The notes: a model not told the origin generated them from the sequence alone. Positions 22,326-35,165 are shown, counted from the stretch's first letter. The stretch is 64,000 bases of DNA from Haematobia irritans (GCF_050003625.1 NC_134397.1:152602691-152666690); one strand, 5' to 3'. Program-made: numbers and translations.

Positions 22326-23888
22326 TTATTTAATTTTTTTTGTCGCCCTTTGATGTGTAATGGTTGATTAAATAAATATCTTTTTTTAGTTTGTTGATAT
22401 AAGATACGCCACATTTATTTCGCCAACATCACAATCTTGATAACAATTTGCCGTTCGAAATACCAAATCATTCTTTCACATACTTCAGTCTCAACTTCAA
22501 TTACCATAGAACCACATATCCCAAACAACTAAGAAAGATACCTTCCAGTCTCAACCATCAAGAAAATAAACCACAAATCTATTTAAGGATTCGCACAAAT
22601 GTCAACACTCCCACAAGGACAAAAATAAATGAACAGTAATGTCCCAGTGCACTACACAGCACTGCTGTTGCATGACACACCGAAACCGTAAAGTGACAGT
22701 AGTGTTGATTGTCGTGGTTAAACTGCCTTAAACATTAGGACTTGCAACTTCCTGAGAAAAGAGGAAAGTTTTTGTTTTATTCTCTAGATCCTATTTTTGT
22801 TGATGCTGATGCGACAGACTGCAAAGAAGAAAACTTTACGAACTATAGAAAGTGTGTGTGTGTGCGTATAGCAGACATCTGTATAAGTGACTGCCTGTAG
22901 TCACTAGGAAATGCGACTAATGCAGAATATAAACAGACCTGGAACTAAACAACTAAAACGCACAAAAACTAAAACACATTTAAGAAAGTGATGGAAAATA
23001 GTTAAGTTTTTAATTAAAAAATATTTGAGATTTGCAATCAGCATCAAATAAATGTTTTATTGAATCAATTAAAAAATTAACTTAAATTTGCTAACTAAAG
23101 CAATTTACTATATTTTTTACAATGATGCTATAATTTTCGTGATTGAAAAAAAAAGTTTTCTCTTTGTTTGTATCTTCGAAATTATTTCTTAATTTCTACT
23201 CTAGACCGTAGTTTCTACTGACTACTTGAAACAAAAAATCATCATCTAACTATTGCAAGTCACAACAAGTTTTAGTATGTGTTTGTATATATGGGTGTAG
23301 GAGAAGTATCCTTGGCACCACATAGAATGGTATACAATTTAGTTTAGTTTACCGCATTTTAAACCATCCAGGATCAACGGAAATTTTGTGACTGTCAATG
23401 CAGTTTCCGCGTAAAATGTATTTCCCCTCAACGGAATCATTATTTTTTTTTTTAAGAAAATTTGCCGACGGCTCTTTAGCAGTGAAAAATATTTGCTCAG
23501 AATTTCACACCAAATATATGAATATGCAATTACCTACCACCATCTTCATGGAATATTAAAAGAGAAAATTGTACAAATTGAAGAAAATAGTTTCTTCACT
23601 TTAGCACAGAAATTACTTAAGAAGCAAGTTAGAACGATTACTCAGAAATCATTTGGGCAGAAAGACAATAAAAAAGTATAGTGAAATCTATATGGAGAAT
23701 GGTATTATCATTGTGAGAAATTTAAATAGGTTTGTAAAAGAAGATTCCTTTAAAGGGATATTAGAGGTTTTTTGGACATTGAAATTTTTATTTTTCGATT
23801 TCAATAATTAAATTAATTGATCCTATTAATTTGCAAATGAAATTTTTTTAATAACCGAAATGATACTAGGAGTCACCGACGCCAATTA
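22326..23888. other. repeat-poor island with two fragments of MITE family F
   Basis: Mostly single-copy-looking sequence, including a GTGTGTGTGTG run near 22850. Two AT-rich pieces resemble MITE F: 22985-23165 (CAATCAGCATCAAATAAATG, TTCGTGATTGAAAAA) and 23785-23888 (TTGATCCTATTAATTTG). No gene with a recognisable product or paired splice sites was found. Confidence 0.4.
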
Positions 23889-24032
23889 AAACAAGTATTT
23901 ACGGCCGTAAGTTCGGCCAGGCCGAATCTTATGTACCCTCCACCATGGATTGCATAGATGGCAAGATATCTTAAAACTTCTTAACACCGTCTTCTCAATT
24001 GTAAGTTAGTCCATACGGGGTATATATTAAAA
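23889..24032 (-). mobile_element. DINE-A 3' end fragment
   Basis: Reverse 3' terminus: AACAAGTATTTACGGCCG, hairpin TTCGGCCAGGCCGAA, TGTACCCTCCACCATGG. It is cut off after about 140 bp at the start of the following DINE-B. It abuts a MITE F fragment on its left, much as at 63191. Confidence 0.75.
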
Positions 24033-24316
24033 CAAGTAAGGAAAGTCTAAAGTCGGGCGGGGCCGACTATATTATACCCTGCACCACTTTGTATCTAAAT
24101 TTTCGATATCATATCACATCCGTCAAATGTGTTGGGGGCTATATATAAAGGTTTGTCCCAAATACATACATTTAAATATCACTCGATTTGGACAGAATTT
24201 GATAGACTTCTACAAAATCTATAGACTCAAAATTTAAGTCGGCTAATGCACTAGGGTGGAACACAATTTTAGTAAAAAATTTGTGAAACATTTAAATCTG
24301 AAGCAATTTTAAGGAA

Positions 24317-25777
24317 CCCAGTCAGAAATTTACGATGGTTATAAATATTGAGCGTTGTAACAGCGTTGGAAGCCAACGTTGAAACGACGCTTGCTAAACA
24401 AATTAATTGACGGTTTTTAAATAGTAAATTTTCCATAAAATTGTCGTTGAAAATGCATGTTCCATCAATGTCCAATGGTTTTTAGTGAGTAATGGATGTA
24501 TTATTGTTGATATGAATTGATTTATAATAGGATAATGTTCCTTTATCATATAAAGTGAATATGTACATTAACAGTGAAACAACTAGGAACAACAATTTTG
24601 GTTAATTTTACAAATGAGGCAATTGTAGAAAGTTTTAACTAAACTAAACGCTGACATCACGCCAAAACCCAAATATAAGTACTTATTTATCGACTAATTA
24701 AAGAAATTTTGTTAGACATAATTACTTTTTTCACAAAAATTTTGTCAAAATCCTATCTCTATAGAAAATTTTGTCCAAATTTTATTTCTATAGAAAATTT
24801 TGTCAAGATTTTATTTCTATAGACAATTTTGTCAACATTTTATTTCTATGGAAAATTTTGTGAACATTTTATTTCTATTTATAAATTACCTCTTAGTTGG
24901 AGAGGAATATTTTGCAAAATCTACCAAAACATTGAACATCCTACAAGTCTATCAAGCAGTCAAAAATTTACCATTTTTGCTAGAATTCTACCAATTGTGG
25001 CAACCGTGTTCCAAATACACCAGTGTGAGACAGGGAGACGGACATTGCAAAATCGATTCAATCTAATTCTAGGTTAGGTTATCTTAGGTGGCAGCCCGAT
25101 GTATCAGGCTCACTTAGACTATTCAGTCCATTGTGTTACCACAGTGGGGAACTTCTCTCTTATCACTGAGTGCTGCTCAATTCTATGTTAGGCTCAACGA
25201 CAAGGGACCTCCTTTTTATAGCCGAGTCGGAACGGCGTTACACATTGCAGTGAAACCACTTAGAGAAGTTTTGAAACACTCAGAAATGTCACCAGCATTA
25301 CCGAGTTGGGATTATCCAACGCTGAAAAAAAAAACATTTTGGTGTTTGGTCGAATCTGGTTTGGAACCCAAGACCCTGTGTATGCAAGGCGGGCAGAAAT
25401 AACATTTTGACAATATTTTCTATAGAAATAACATTTTGGCAAAATTTTCTATAGAAATAAAATTTTGACAAAATCTTCTAGAAACAATTGGAAAGACGTA
25501 CGACATTTTGTTTTTCAGTGCTTTTTAATGATTGTAAAAACCATCGATACACCGTATAATGATGTTATCATTTTGGGGTTGTCAAAGCGTTCGTTAAACC
25601 ATCGGAGAAGCGTATAAAATATTGTTTTCATGACGCTTTGAAAACGTTGTTAAATACAATCGATACACCGTGGAATGATGTTATCATTTTGGGGTTGTAA
25701 CAACGCTTTTTCCCACCGTGTATCAACCGTTCACAACGCTTTTACAACGCTTTTCCGATGGTTTTTTTCTGACTGGG
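24317..25777. mobile_element. inverted-repeat element with ends CCCAGTCAGAAA
   Basis: The ends CCCAGTCAGAAA / TTTCTGACTGGG interrupt a DINE-B whose intact copy (11130-11170) shows the empty site. Near the ends are CGATGGTT and AACGC-rich words, and a repeat with TAATGATGTTATCATTTTGG occurs twice (about 25558 and 25676). The interior contains a MITE E fragment (about 24572-24730), DINE-A minisatellite pieces (24731-24880, 25398-25485) and a SINE (25071-25395). The autonomous relative and target-duplication length are unclear. Confidence 0.6.
25071..25395 (-). mobile_element. tRNA-derived SINE (main family), 5'-truncated
   Basis: Same body and tail as the copy at 15516 (GGACCTCCTTTTTATAGCCG, GGCAGCCCGATGTATCAGG). 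It breaks off in the tRNA region at GCAAGGCGGGCA, so the A box is missing and the B-box region is degraded. An AACCTAACC-type tail is present in reverse at 25071-25090. It is nested inside the CCCAGTCAG element. Confidence 0.85.
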
Positions 25778-25947
25778 AAACTTCGCAAAAGTTTATTTAT
25801 GATTTATCGCTCGATATATATGTATTAGAAGTTTAGGAAAATTAGAGTCATTTCTACAACTTTTCGTCTAAACAGTGGCGATTTTAGGGAAAATGTTGGT
25901 GTTTTGACCATTTTTGTCGAAATCCAAAAAAACATATATATGGGAGC

Positions 25948-26040
25948 AGCTGATGGCCTTAGCAGCCAATGCTACTTTTCCCTTTTCTTTTTTATCATAC
26001 ATTTACTGTATGATTAAAATAAACAATAAAATAAAATAAT
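25948..26040 (+). mobile_element. 93-bp retroposed fragment with 12-bp target duplication
   Basis: It is bounded by exact copies of ATATATGGGAGC (25936-25947 and 26041-26052), part of the host DINE-B core repeat. It begins AGCTGATGGCCTTAGCAGCC and ends in an A-rich tail, AATAAAATAAAATAAT. A strongly 5'-truncated LINE, or another RNA copied by LINE machinery, is the likely source. Family not identified. Confidence 0.7.
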
Positions 26041-27269
26041 ATATATGGGAGCTATATCTAAATCTGAACCGATTTCAATCAAATTTGGCACACATGACTA
26101 TATTACTAATTGTACTCCTAGTGCAAATTTTCAACCAAATTGGGCCAAAACTCTGGCTTCTGGGGCCATATAAGTCCATATCGGGCGAAAAATATATATG
26201 GAAGCTATATCTAAATCTGAACCGATTTCAAACAAATTTGGCACACATAACTATACTACCAATTGTACTCCTGTGCAAAATTTCAAGCTAATCGGGATAA
26301 AACTCTGGCTTCTGGGTCCATATAAGTACATATCGGGCGAAAGATATATATGGGAGCTATATCTAAATCTGAATCGATTTCAACCAAATTTGGCACGCAT
26401 AGCTATAATGCTAAATCTACTCCCTGTGCAAAATTTCAACCAAATTGGGCCAAAACTCTGGCTTTTAGGACCCTATTAGTCCATATCGGGCGAAAGATAT
26501 ATATGGGAGCTATATCTATATCTGAACCGATTTCAATCAAATTTTGCACACTTGACTATACTACTAATTGTACTCCTAGTTCAAAATTTCAACCAAATTC
26601 GGCCAAAAATCTGGCTTCTGGGGCCATATAAGCCCATATCGGGCGAAAGATATATATGGGAGCTATATCTAAATCTAAACCGATATCAATCAAATTTTGC
26701 ACACTTGACTATATTACTAGTTGTACTCCTTTTGCAAAATTTCAACCAAATTCGGCCAAAAATCTGGCTTCTGGGGTCATATAAGTCCATATCGGGCGAA
26801 AGATTTATATGGGAGCTATATCTAAATCCGAACCGATTTCAATCAAATTATGCACACTTGACTATACGACTAAGTGTTATGTTTGTACAAAATTTCAAGC
26901 AAATCGGCAGAAAACTCTGGCTGCTGGGTCCATATTAGTGCATATCGGGCGAAAGATATATATGGGAGCTATATCTAAATCTGAACCGATTTCTTCCAAA
27001 ATCAATAGGGTTCTATTCTGACCTAAATTAGGAACATGTGTCGCATTTGAATGCGATTGGACTTAAATTGCGACCTAGACTTTGATCACACAAATGTGTT
27101 CACTGACAGACGGACGGACGGACAGACGGACATGGTTATATCGACTCAGGGACCCACCCTGAGCATTATTGCCACAGACACCATGTGTCTATCTCGTCTC
27201 CTTCTGGTTGTTACAAATATATGCACTAACTTATAATACCCTGTTCCACAGTGTGGTGCAGGGTATAAA

Positions 27270-28560
27270 AAGGCCGATAGGTATATAATTCAGTTTGACA
27301 AAATGTTCTATAGAAATAAAATTTTGACAAAATTTTTTATAGAAATAAAATTTTGACAAAATTTTCTGTAGAACTAAAATTTTGACAAAATGTTCTATAG
27401 AAATAAAATGTTGACAAAATTTTCTATAGAAATAAAATTTTGACAAAATTTTGTATAATAATAAAATTTTGACAAAATTTTCTATAGAAATACAATCTTG
27501 ACAAAAAATTTTATAGTAATAAAATTTTGACAAAATTTTCTATAGTAATAAAATTTTGGTCGATTATTTTTAGGGATCGGCTTTATATAACTACAGACCG
27601 ATATGGACCAATTTTGGAATGGTTGTTAGTGGCCATATACTAGCGCAATGTACCAAATTTCTCCACGTACCAAATTTCAATCGGATCGGATGAATTTTGC
27701 TCCTCCAAGAGCTCTGGAAGTCAAATCTGGGGATCGGTTTAAATTGGGGTTATATATAAATAAAGCTGGTATGGACCAATTTTTGCATGGTTGTTAGAGA
27801 CCATATACTAACACCACGTACCAAATTTCAACCGAATCGGATGAATTTTGCTCATCCATGAGGGTCCGGTGGTGAAATCTGGGGATTGGTTTATATGGGG
27901 GCTATACATAATTATGGACCGATGTGGACCAATTTTTGCACTGTTGTTAGAGACCATATACTAACACCACGTTCCAAATTTAACCGAATCGGATGAATTA
28001 CTCTCATCCATGAGGGTCCGGAGGTGAAATCTGGGGATCAGTTTATATGAGGGTTATACATAATTATGGACCGATGTGGACCAATTTTTGCATAGTTGTT
28101 AAAGACCATATATTTACACCATGTACCAAATTTCAGTCGAATCGGATGAAATTTGCTTCTCTTAGAGGATCCACAAGCCAAATCTGGGGATCGGTTTATA
28201 TGGGGCTATATATAATTATGGACCGATGTGGACCAATTTTTGCATGGTTGTGATGAATTTTGCTCCTCCCAGAGGCTCCTCAAGCCAAATATGAGTGCCG
28301 ATTTATATGGGGGCTATACGTAAAAGTGGTCCGATATGGTCCATTTGCAATACCATATGACCTACATCAATAACAACTACTTGTGTCAAGTTTCAAGTCG
28401 ATAGGTTGATTCGTTCGGAAGTTGGCGTGATTTCAACAGACGGACGGACGGACATGCTAAGATCGTCTCCGAATTTCACGATGACCCAGAATATATATTC
28501 TTTATGGGGTCTTATAACAATATTTCGATGTCTTACAAACGGAATGATATAGTTAATATT
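27270..28560 (-). mobile_element. DINE-A, left arm of a palindromic pair
   Basis: Starts AAGGCCGATAGGTATATAAT, then 29-bp minisatellite (27294-27555), core repeats (27570-28320), the ACGGACGGACGG block and TTTATGGGGTCTTATAAC. It lacks only the outermost 5' stem-loop and joins directly to a second DINE-A in the opposite orientation. Confidence 0.82.
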
Positions 28561-29828
28561 ATTGTGATGTAGGTCGGATGGTATGCAAATGGGCCATATT
28601 GGACCACATTTACACATAGCCCCCATATAAACCGACGCCCAGATGTGGCTTGCGGAGCCTCTTAGAGAAGCAAATTTCATCCGATCCGGTTGAAATTTGG
28701 TATATGGTCTCTAACAGTCATGGAAAAATTGGTTCATATCGCTCCGTAATTATATATAGCCCCCATATAAACTGTTCCCCAGATTTGACCTCTGGATCCT
28801 CTTGGAGGAGCAAATTTCATCCGATCCGGTTGAAATTTGGAACGTGGCGTTAGTATATGGCCGCTAACAACCATGCCAAATTTGGTCCATAGCGGTCTAT
28901 AGTTATACATAGCCGATCCCCAATCACACAAACATTGGTCCATATCGGTTCACAATCATTGTTGCCAATCGAGCCAAAAATAATCTACCAAAATTGTATT
29001 TCTATAGAAAATTTTGTCAAAGTTTTATATCTATAGAAAAACTTGTCAAGATTTTATATCTATAGAAAATTTTGTCAAAATTTTGTTTCTATAAAAAATG
29101 TTGTCAAAATTTTATTTCTATAGAAAATTTTGTCAAAATTTTATTTCTATAGAACATTTTGTCAAAATATTATTTCTATAGAACATTTTGTCAAAATTTT
29201 ATTTCTATCGAAACTTTGTCAAAATTTTATTTCTATAGAAAATTTTGTCGAAATTTTATTTTTATAGAAAATTTTGTCAAAATTTTAGTTCTATAGAAAA
29301 TTTTATCAAAATTTTATTTGTATAGAAAATTTTGTCAAAATTTTATTTCTATAGAAAATTTTGCCAAAATTTTATTTTTATAGAAAATTTTGTCAAAATT
29401 TTATTTCTATAGAAAATTTTGTCAAAATTTTACTGCTATAGAAAATTTTGACAAAATTTTATTTCTATAGAAAATTTTGTCGAAATTTTATTTCTATCGA
29501 AACTTTGTCAAAATTTTATTCCTATAGAAAATTTTGTCAAAATTTTACTGCTATAGAAAATTTTGACAAAATTTTATTTCTATAGAAAATTTTGTCGAAA
29601 TTTTATTTTTTAGAAAATTTTGTCAAAACTTTACTTCTATAGAAAATTGTGACAACATTTTATTTCTATAGAACATTTTCTCAAAATGTTATTTCTATAG
29701 AAAATATTGTCAAAATTTTATTTCTATAAAAAATGTTGTCAAAATTTTAGCGCTATAGAAAATGTTGTCAAAATGTTGTTTCTATAAAAAATTTTGTCAA
29801 ACTGAATTGTATACGTATTTAACCGGCC
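28561..29828 (+). mobile_element. DINE-A, right arm of a palindromic pair
   Basis: Begins inside the element (GATGTAGGTCGGATGG), continues with core repeats and a long regular 29-bp minisatellite (28985-29800, nearly 30 units), and ends ATACGTATTTAACCGGCC. Together with the left arm it makes an imperfect inverted repeat with arms of about 1.27 kb, bounded on each side by TATAAAAAGGCCG-type sequence. Confidence 0.82.
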
Positions 29829-29829
29829 T

Positions 29830-31440
29830 TTTTATACCCACCACCATAGAATGGTGACGGGGGTATTATAAGTTTGTCATTCGGTTTGTAACACATCGAA
29901 ATATCGATTAACGACTATATTAAGTATATATATTATTGATCAGGGAGAAATTCTAAGACGATATATGCATGTCCGTCTGTCTGTCGGTTGTAATCACGCT
30001 ACTGCCTTTAGTAATGGCGATATCGTCCTGAAATTTGGCACAAGTTTGTTTTTTGTTTGCAGGCAGGTCAATTTCGAAGATGGGCTATATCGGTCCAAGT
30101 TTTCATATAGTCCCCATTTAAACCGACCTCCCGATTTGGGGTCTTGGGCTTATAAAAACCGTAGTTTTTATCCAATTTGCCTAAAATTGGAAATCTAGAA
30201 GTATTTTAGGACCATAAAAAGGTGTGTCGAAAATGGTGCCTATCGGACCATGTGTTGATATAGTCCTCATATAGACCGATCTCAGGATTTTACTTCTTGG
30301 GCTTCCAGAAACTGTATTTACTATCCGATTTGCCTGAAATTGAAAATCTAGAGGTACGTTATGACCACAAAAATGTGTGTAAAAAATGGGGTATATCGGT
30401 CCATATAGCCCCCAATATAGATCTCCCGATTTTACTTCTTGGGCTTCTAGAAACTGTATTTACTATCCGATTTGCCTGAAATTTGAAATCTAAACGTTAT
30501 CGCAATGGACTGAATAGTCTAAATGAGCCTGAATCTTCATCGGGCTGCCACTTTAACCTAAAGGTACTCTAGGACCACAAATAGGTGTGGCAAAAATGGG
30601 GCATATCGGTCCATCTTTTGGTATAGCCCCCATATAGATTTACTTCTTGGTCGTCTAGAAACTGTATTGACTATCCCATTTGCCTGAAATTGAAAATCTA
30701 GAGGTATTTTGGGACCACAAATAGGTGTGTCGCAAATGGGGTGTATCGGTTGAGGTTTTGGTGTAGCCCCATATAGACCGATCTCCCGACTTTACGTCTT
30801 GGGCTTCTAAAATCCGTAGTTTTTATTTTTTTTTTTTTGCCTGAAATTGGAACTCTAGAGGTATTTGAGGACAATCAAAAGGTGTGCCGAAAATAGTGCT
30901 TATTGGTCCATGTTTGGGTATAGCCCCCATATAGACTGATCTCACGACTATATTTCTTGGGCGTCTAGAATTCGTAGTTTTTACCCAATTTGTCTGAAAT
31001 TAAAATTCTAGAAGTATTTGAGGACTATTAAGAGGTGTGTCGAAAATGGTGAGTATTGATCCATGTTTTGGTATAGCCTCCATATAAACCTACCTCCCAA
31101 ATTTATTTCTTGGGCTGCTAGAATATAGTTTTTATCCACTTTGCCTGAAGTTAAAAACCTAGAGGTATTTTAGGACCACAAATATTTCAACCGAATATGG
31201 TGTGTATCGAGCCATGTTTTGGTATAGCCCCGATCTCCCGATTTGCCTCATTGGGCTTGTAGAAACCGTAGTTTTTCATCCGATTTGCCCGAAAATGTGT
31301 TTTAGACCCTCTAAAATCTGTATCTGTATTGCATGAAACTGAAAGTAACAGTTTCAGATTTTACTTCCCGTAAACATTTAAATAATGACGGCAAAAATCT
31401 ACAAATTTAAGATTTTAAATCAAGGCTTTCAATGAGCCGA
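29830..31440 (+). mobile_element. DINE-C, 3' end missing
   Basis: 5' stem-loop ATACCCACCACCATAGAATG / GTGACGGGGGTATTATAAG, then CATTCGGTTTGTAACACATC, a short TCTG block and core repeats with TTACTTCTTGGGCTTCTAGA. The sequence to about 31430 still matches the reverse of 16500-16560 (CAGATTTTACTTCC, TTTAAGATTTTAAATCA). The terminal hairpin is absent. A 60-bp SINE/LINE tail fragment lies inside it. The stretch 31441-31710 holds no gene that I can see. Confidence 0.8.
30500..30560 (+). mobile_element. SINE/LINE 3'-tail fragment
   Basis: Contains AATGGACTGAATAGTCTAAA and GGGCTGCCACTTTAACC, the shared tail of the main SINE and the truncated LINE, inside a DINE-C core repeat. Flanking words CTAAACG and CTAAAGG may be a target duplication. 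It is an extremely short retroposition event. Confidence 0.75.
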
Positions 31441-31710
31441 TGTAAGGAAATTTTTAAATAATAACATACCCTTTAATTGACCACTATTTTGGAAACGGAA
31501 ATAAAGTAATTTTATATGTATTTAAAAAATAGTCGCAAGATTTAGTAAAGTGTTGGCATTACATTCTATGAGATTTCAAAATTTTTATTATTAAAGATTT
31601 GAATTCAAAAAATAACAGTAATTCATATAAACGAAATGGACTGTGGTTTTGGAACAAAAAAAATGTTTTTATTGCCAAAATAACATTTTGGGCAATTTGT
31701 TTTTAGTAAA

Positions 31711-33403
31711 AACAAGTATATACGGCCGTAAGTTCGGCCAGGCCGAAGCTTATGTACCCTCCATCATGGATTGCGTAGAAACTTCTTCTAAACACTGCCA
31801 TCCACAATCGAATTACTTAAGTTGCGGTAACGCTTGCCGAAGGCAAGGTATCTTAAAACCTCCTAACACCATCTTCTAAATTGTATGTCCATTTTTTTCT
31901 ATAGAAATAAAATTTTGACAAAATTTTCTATAGAAATAAAATTTTGACAATGATGAAAATTTTATTATGAACCGAATAAAATTTTAACAAAATTTTCTCT
32001 AGAAATAAAATTTTGACAAAATTTTCTATAGAAATAAAATTTTGGTAGATTATTTTTGGCTCTAGTGGCAACCATGATTATGAACCGATATGGACCAATT
32101 TTTGTGTGATTGGACCAATTTTGGTATGGTTGTTAGCGACCATATACTAACACCACGTTCCTAATTTGAACCGGATCGGATGAATTTTGCTCCTCCAAGA
32201 GGCTCCGGAGGTCAAATCTGGAGAACGTTTTATATGGGGGCTATATATAATTATGGACCGATATGGACCATGTTCCAAATTACAACCGGATTGGATGAAA
32301 TTTGCTTCTCTTGGAGACTTCGCAAGCCAAATGTGGGGATCGGTTTATATGGGGGCTATATATAATTTTAAACCGATGTGGACCAATTTTTGTATGGTTG
32401 TTAGAGACCATATACCAATATCATGTACCAAATTTCAGGCGGATCGGATGAAATTTGCTTCTCTTTGAGGCTCCGCAACCCAAATCTGGGGATCGGTTTA
32501 TATGGGCGCTATATATAATTATGGACCGATGTGGACCAATTTTTGCATGATTGTTAGAGACCATATACCAACACCATGTACCAAATTTCAGCCGGATCGG
32601 ATGAAATATGCTTCTCTTAGAGGCTCCACTCGCCAAATCTGGGGATCGGTTTATATGGGGGCTATATATAATTAAGGACCAATATGGACCAATTTTTGCA
32701 CGGTTATTAGAGACCATATACCAACATCATGTGCCAAATTTCAGCCGGATCGGATGAAATTTTCTTCTCTTTGAGGCTCCGCAAGCCAAATCTGGGGATC
32801 GGTTTATATGGGGGCTATATATAATTATGGAACGATGGGAACCAATTTTTGCATGGTTGTTAAAGACCATATACCAACACCATGTACCAAATTTCAGCCG
32901 GATCGGATGAAATTTGCTTCTCTTTTAGGCTCCGCAAGCCAAATCTGGGGATCGGTTTATATGGGGCTATATATAATTATGGACCGATGTGGACCAATTT
33001 TTGAATGGACCGATGTGGACCAATTTTTGAAGACCATATACCAAATTTCAGCCGGATCGGATGAAATATGCTTCTGTTAGAGGCTCCACAAGCCAAATCT
33101 GAGGGTCCCTTTATATGGGGGCTATACGTAAAAGTGGGCCGATGTGGCCCATCTTCAATACCAGCCGACCAACATCGACAACAACTACTTGTGCCAAGGT
33201 TCAAGTCGATAGCTTGTTTCGTTCGGAAGTTAGCGTGATTTCAACAGACGGACGGACGGACGGACGGACAGGCTTAGATCGACTCAGAATTTCACCACGA
33301 CCCAGAATATATACTTCATGGGGTCTTAGAGCAATATTTCGATGTGTTACAAACGGAATGACAAAGTTAATATACCCCCATCCTATGATGGAGGGTATAA
33401 AAA
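31711..33403 (-). mobile_element. DINE-A, complete, reversed
   Basis: Terminal AACAAGTATATACGGCCG and hairpin TTCGGCCAGGCCGAA at the left. The minisatellite is short (31895-32040). Core repeats with GATCGGTTTATATGGG lie exactly 153 bp apart (32491, 32644, 32797, 32950). A GACGGACGGACGGACGGAC block is near 33250. The right end is the 5' stem-loop CCCCCATCCTATGATGG. About 1.69 kb, close in layout to the copy at 47331-49006. Confidence 0.9.
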
Positions 33404-34994
33404 TTTTGAAACTTTCGAAGAAATTCAAAAAACTGTAACAAAAGAACACAGTTTTTGTACTGTATATTTAATTTCGGGAAGCATACTATTTAAATGGATT
33501 TTTTTTTTTGAGGTAGTATGTTTCATCAAATCTAACCTGATATTTCTAAAAGCCTTATTTTTTTTTTTTGCCTACATACCTGATATCCCCTTAATACAAC
33601 ATCAAATTATCGAATATCGAATTTATTATCAAAATCACAAATTAATAAAAGGTATTTTATCGACATTTATCCGTTATTGAAAATATTTCAAATTGAAAAT
33701 AACGAAGATAATACATTCCATTGATTCAAGGCCTTATATATTTCCTAAAAAATTCGATGTCATGGTGGGAGGGGGATTGTGCACATATCCACCTTTATAA
33801 ACAAATCCAAGCAATAAATAAATGTCGTTCAGTGTCTTATGCAGCAGGATATTTTCAAGGGAAAATACTTCGAGACGGAAATATGTAACTACTTGTGCAA
33901 GGTAGATATCACATGCAGACAACCTAGGAGAAGGAAGAAAAACACTCTCAAGTTCCTTAATTTTGTTGCCAAAAATATTGTCAGGAAAATTGTGTGTGAG
34001 ACGTGTACTGCATTTCATGCTCACATTTCACATAGAAAATATCTGTGTGTGAGTATTCCTCTTGTTTTTTCATTTTTTCTTGGCTAAGACACACCACCAT
34101 CCTTAAGTATGTGTCTTATTGTGGCAGGATGATATTAATTCATATACGAGAAACAAGTGCTTCTGCGGTGTGTCTTTGCGTGGTTACTTTAGTTGCCACA
34201 TATACAGGATGTAATGCCGTAGAAGATTGTGAACTAAATTTGCCTTGGAATGCTGCACACATCACATGGCTTATCTATGCTATATGGTCCCTTACACTTC
34301 TAGTGCAATTGTAGCGGAAAAATAGAGGTGGTAAAGGATGCATATTTGTTTGTATTATAATCTCAGAGAGAGTGCGAGAAAAAAGGCCATAGTCATCCTC
34401 CTCCTTCTGGAGAGGTGCGAATTGTGCAAAAAAATTCACTGTAGCGGAAAATTGCTGAAAATACTTAACAGTTATTTGTGTTAAGAGTTTTAAGCGAAAG
34501 TGGAATTTTCGTAAATCGTTCCGGTGCGGTGGAAAGATTACAATAATGCTATAGTTATTCAGTCTCAGGCTAAGTTTTTTTTTTATTTCGACTAATATGT
34601 GTGGTAAATAAAATTATCTATTTAAATTTATATGATATTTGCACAGTGAATTAGAAAACAAAATTGAAATTTCATTAAATTTATCTGTGTATAAACATTA
34701 AACAATATGGTAAGACTGAAACTTGATTTTCTTGATTTTAATGAGATTTGGTTTATTCCTAAAGACATCAAGACGACAGATATGTTAAGAAGGAATAGAC
34801 ATTGGGTGGAGGCATTTAGATATAACATTTCCATTTGATGGAAAATATGAACAAGTGAAATATCCATTCGATTTCATTTCGGGAATTATAAAATGCATTT
34901 TAATTGAGATAAAATTTTCCATAACTGGACATTATATTTATAGATTGCTTTCTCAAAACTCCTCTTTGAAAGAGAGTACAAAAAGAGAAAAATT
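33404..34994. other. repeat-poor island, no assignable gene
   Basis: About 1.6 kb with no recognised transposon. Short open frames (for example 33839-34087 and 34045-34314 on plus; 34628-34867 and 33734-34024 on minus) have no motif or splice context that I recognise. A TATA-like ATAAACAAATCC followed about 35 bp later by TCAGTG (33800-33840) resembles a weak promoter but the spacing is off. Left as host single-copy DNA. Confidence 0.35.
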
Positions 34995-35165
34995 GAACTA
35001 AACTAGGAGAAACGGAAATTCACAAAAAACCAATTTGCTACTGTTATTCTCGAGAAAGAAAAAAAGAGAGACAGAGAGAGAGAGAGAGTTGGAGAGTAAC
35101 GAAACACAACCTCCAATATTGATAAAAATTTTGTGTGCTTTTTTGCATTTTAGCTAAACCGAGAG
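34995..35165 (-). repeat. third, partial copy of the promoter-proximal block of the 41.7/44.1-kb duplication
   Basis: GAGAAACGGAAATTCAC, TTTGCTACTGTTATTCTCGA, a long AGAGAGAGAGAGAG run and TTTTGTGTGCTTTTTTGCAT follow the same order as 42680-42860 and 44985-45560. Only the GA-rich upstream block is kept; the TATA/Inr and first exon of the other two copies are not found here. Confidence 0.6.

Larger units (their letters stand above)
24030..27269 (-). mobile_element. DINE-B, reversed, with two insertions
   Basis: The reversed 3' end AACAAGTAAGGAAAGTC with AAAGTCGGGCGGGGCCGACT starts it; the 5' stem-loop (CCCTGTTCCACAGTGTGG / TGCAGGGTATAAAAA) ends it at 27269. Core repeats contain GGGAGCTATATCTAAATC at about 153-bp steps (26051, 26204, 26356). 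A 1461-bp inverted-repeat element (24317-25777) and a 93-bp retroposed piece (25948-26040) interrupt it. A TCCG/GACGGAC microsatellite lies at 27105-27131. Confidence 0.87.

Noticed and set aside
33839..34314. Two overlapping plus-strand frames in a repeat-poor island
   Set aside because: No recognisable motif, no paired splice sites, and a frame length expected by chance in less AT-rich DNA.
34628..34867. 79-codon minus-strand frame
   Set aside because: Hydrophobic but without signal, domain or splice context; a TATAAATA about 80 bp upstream lacks a convincing Initiator at the right distance.
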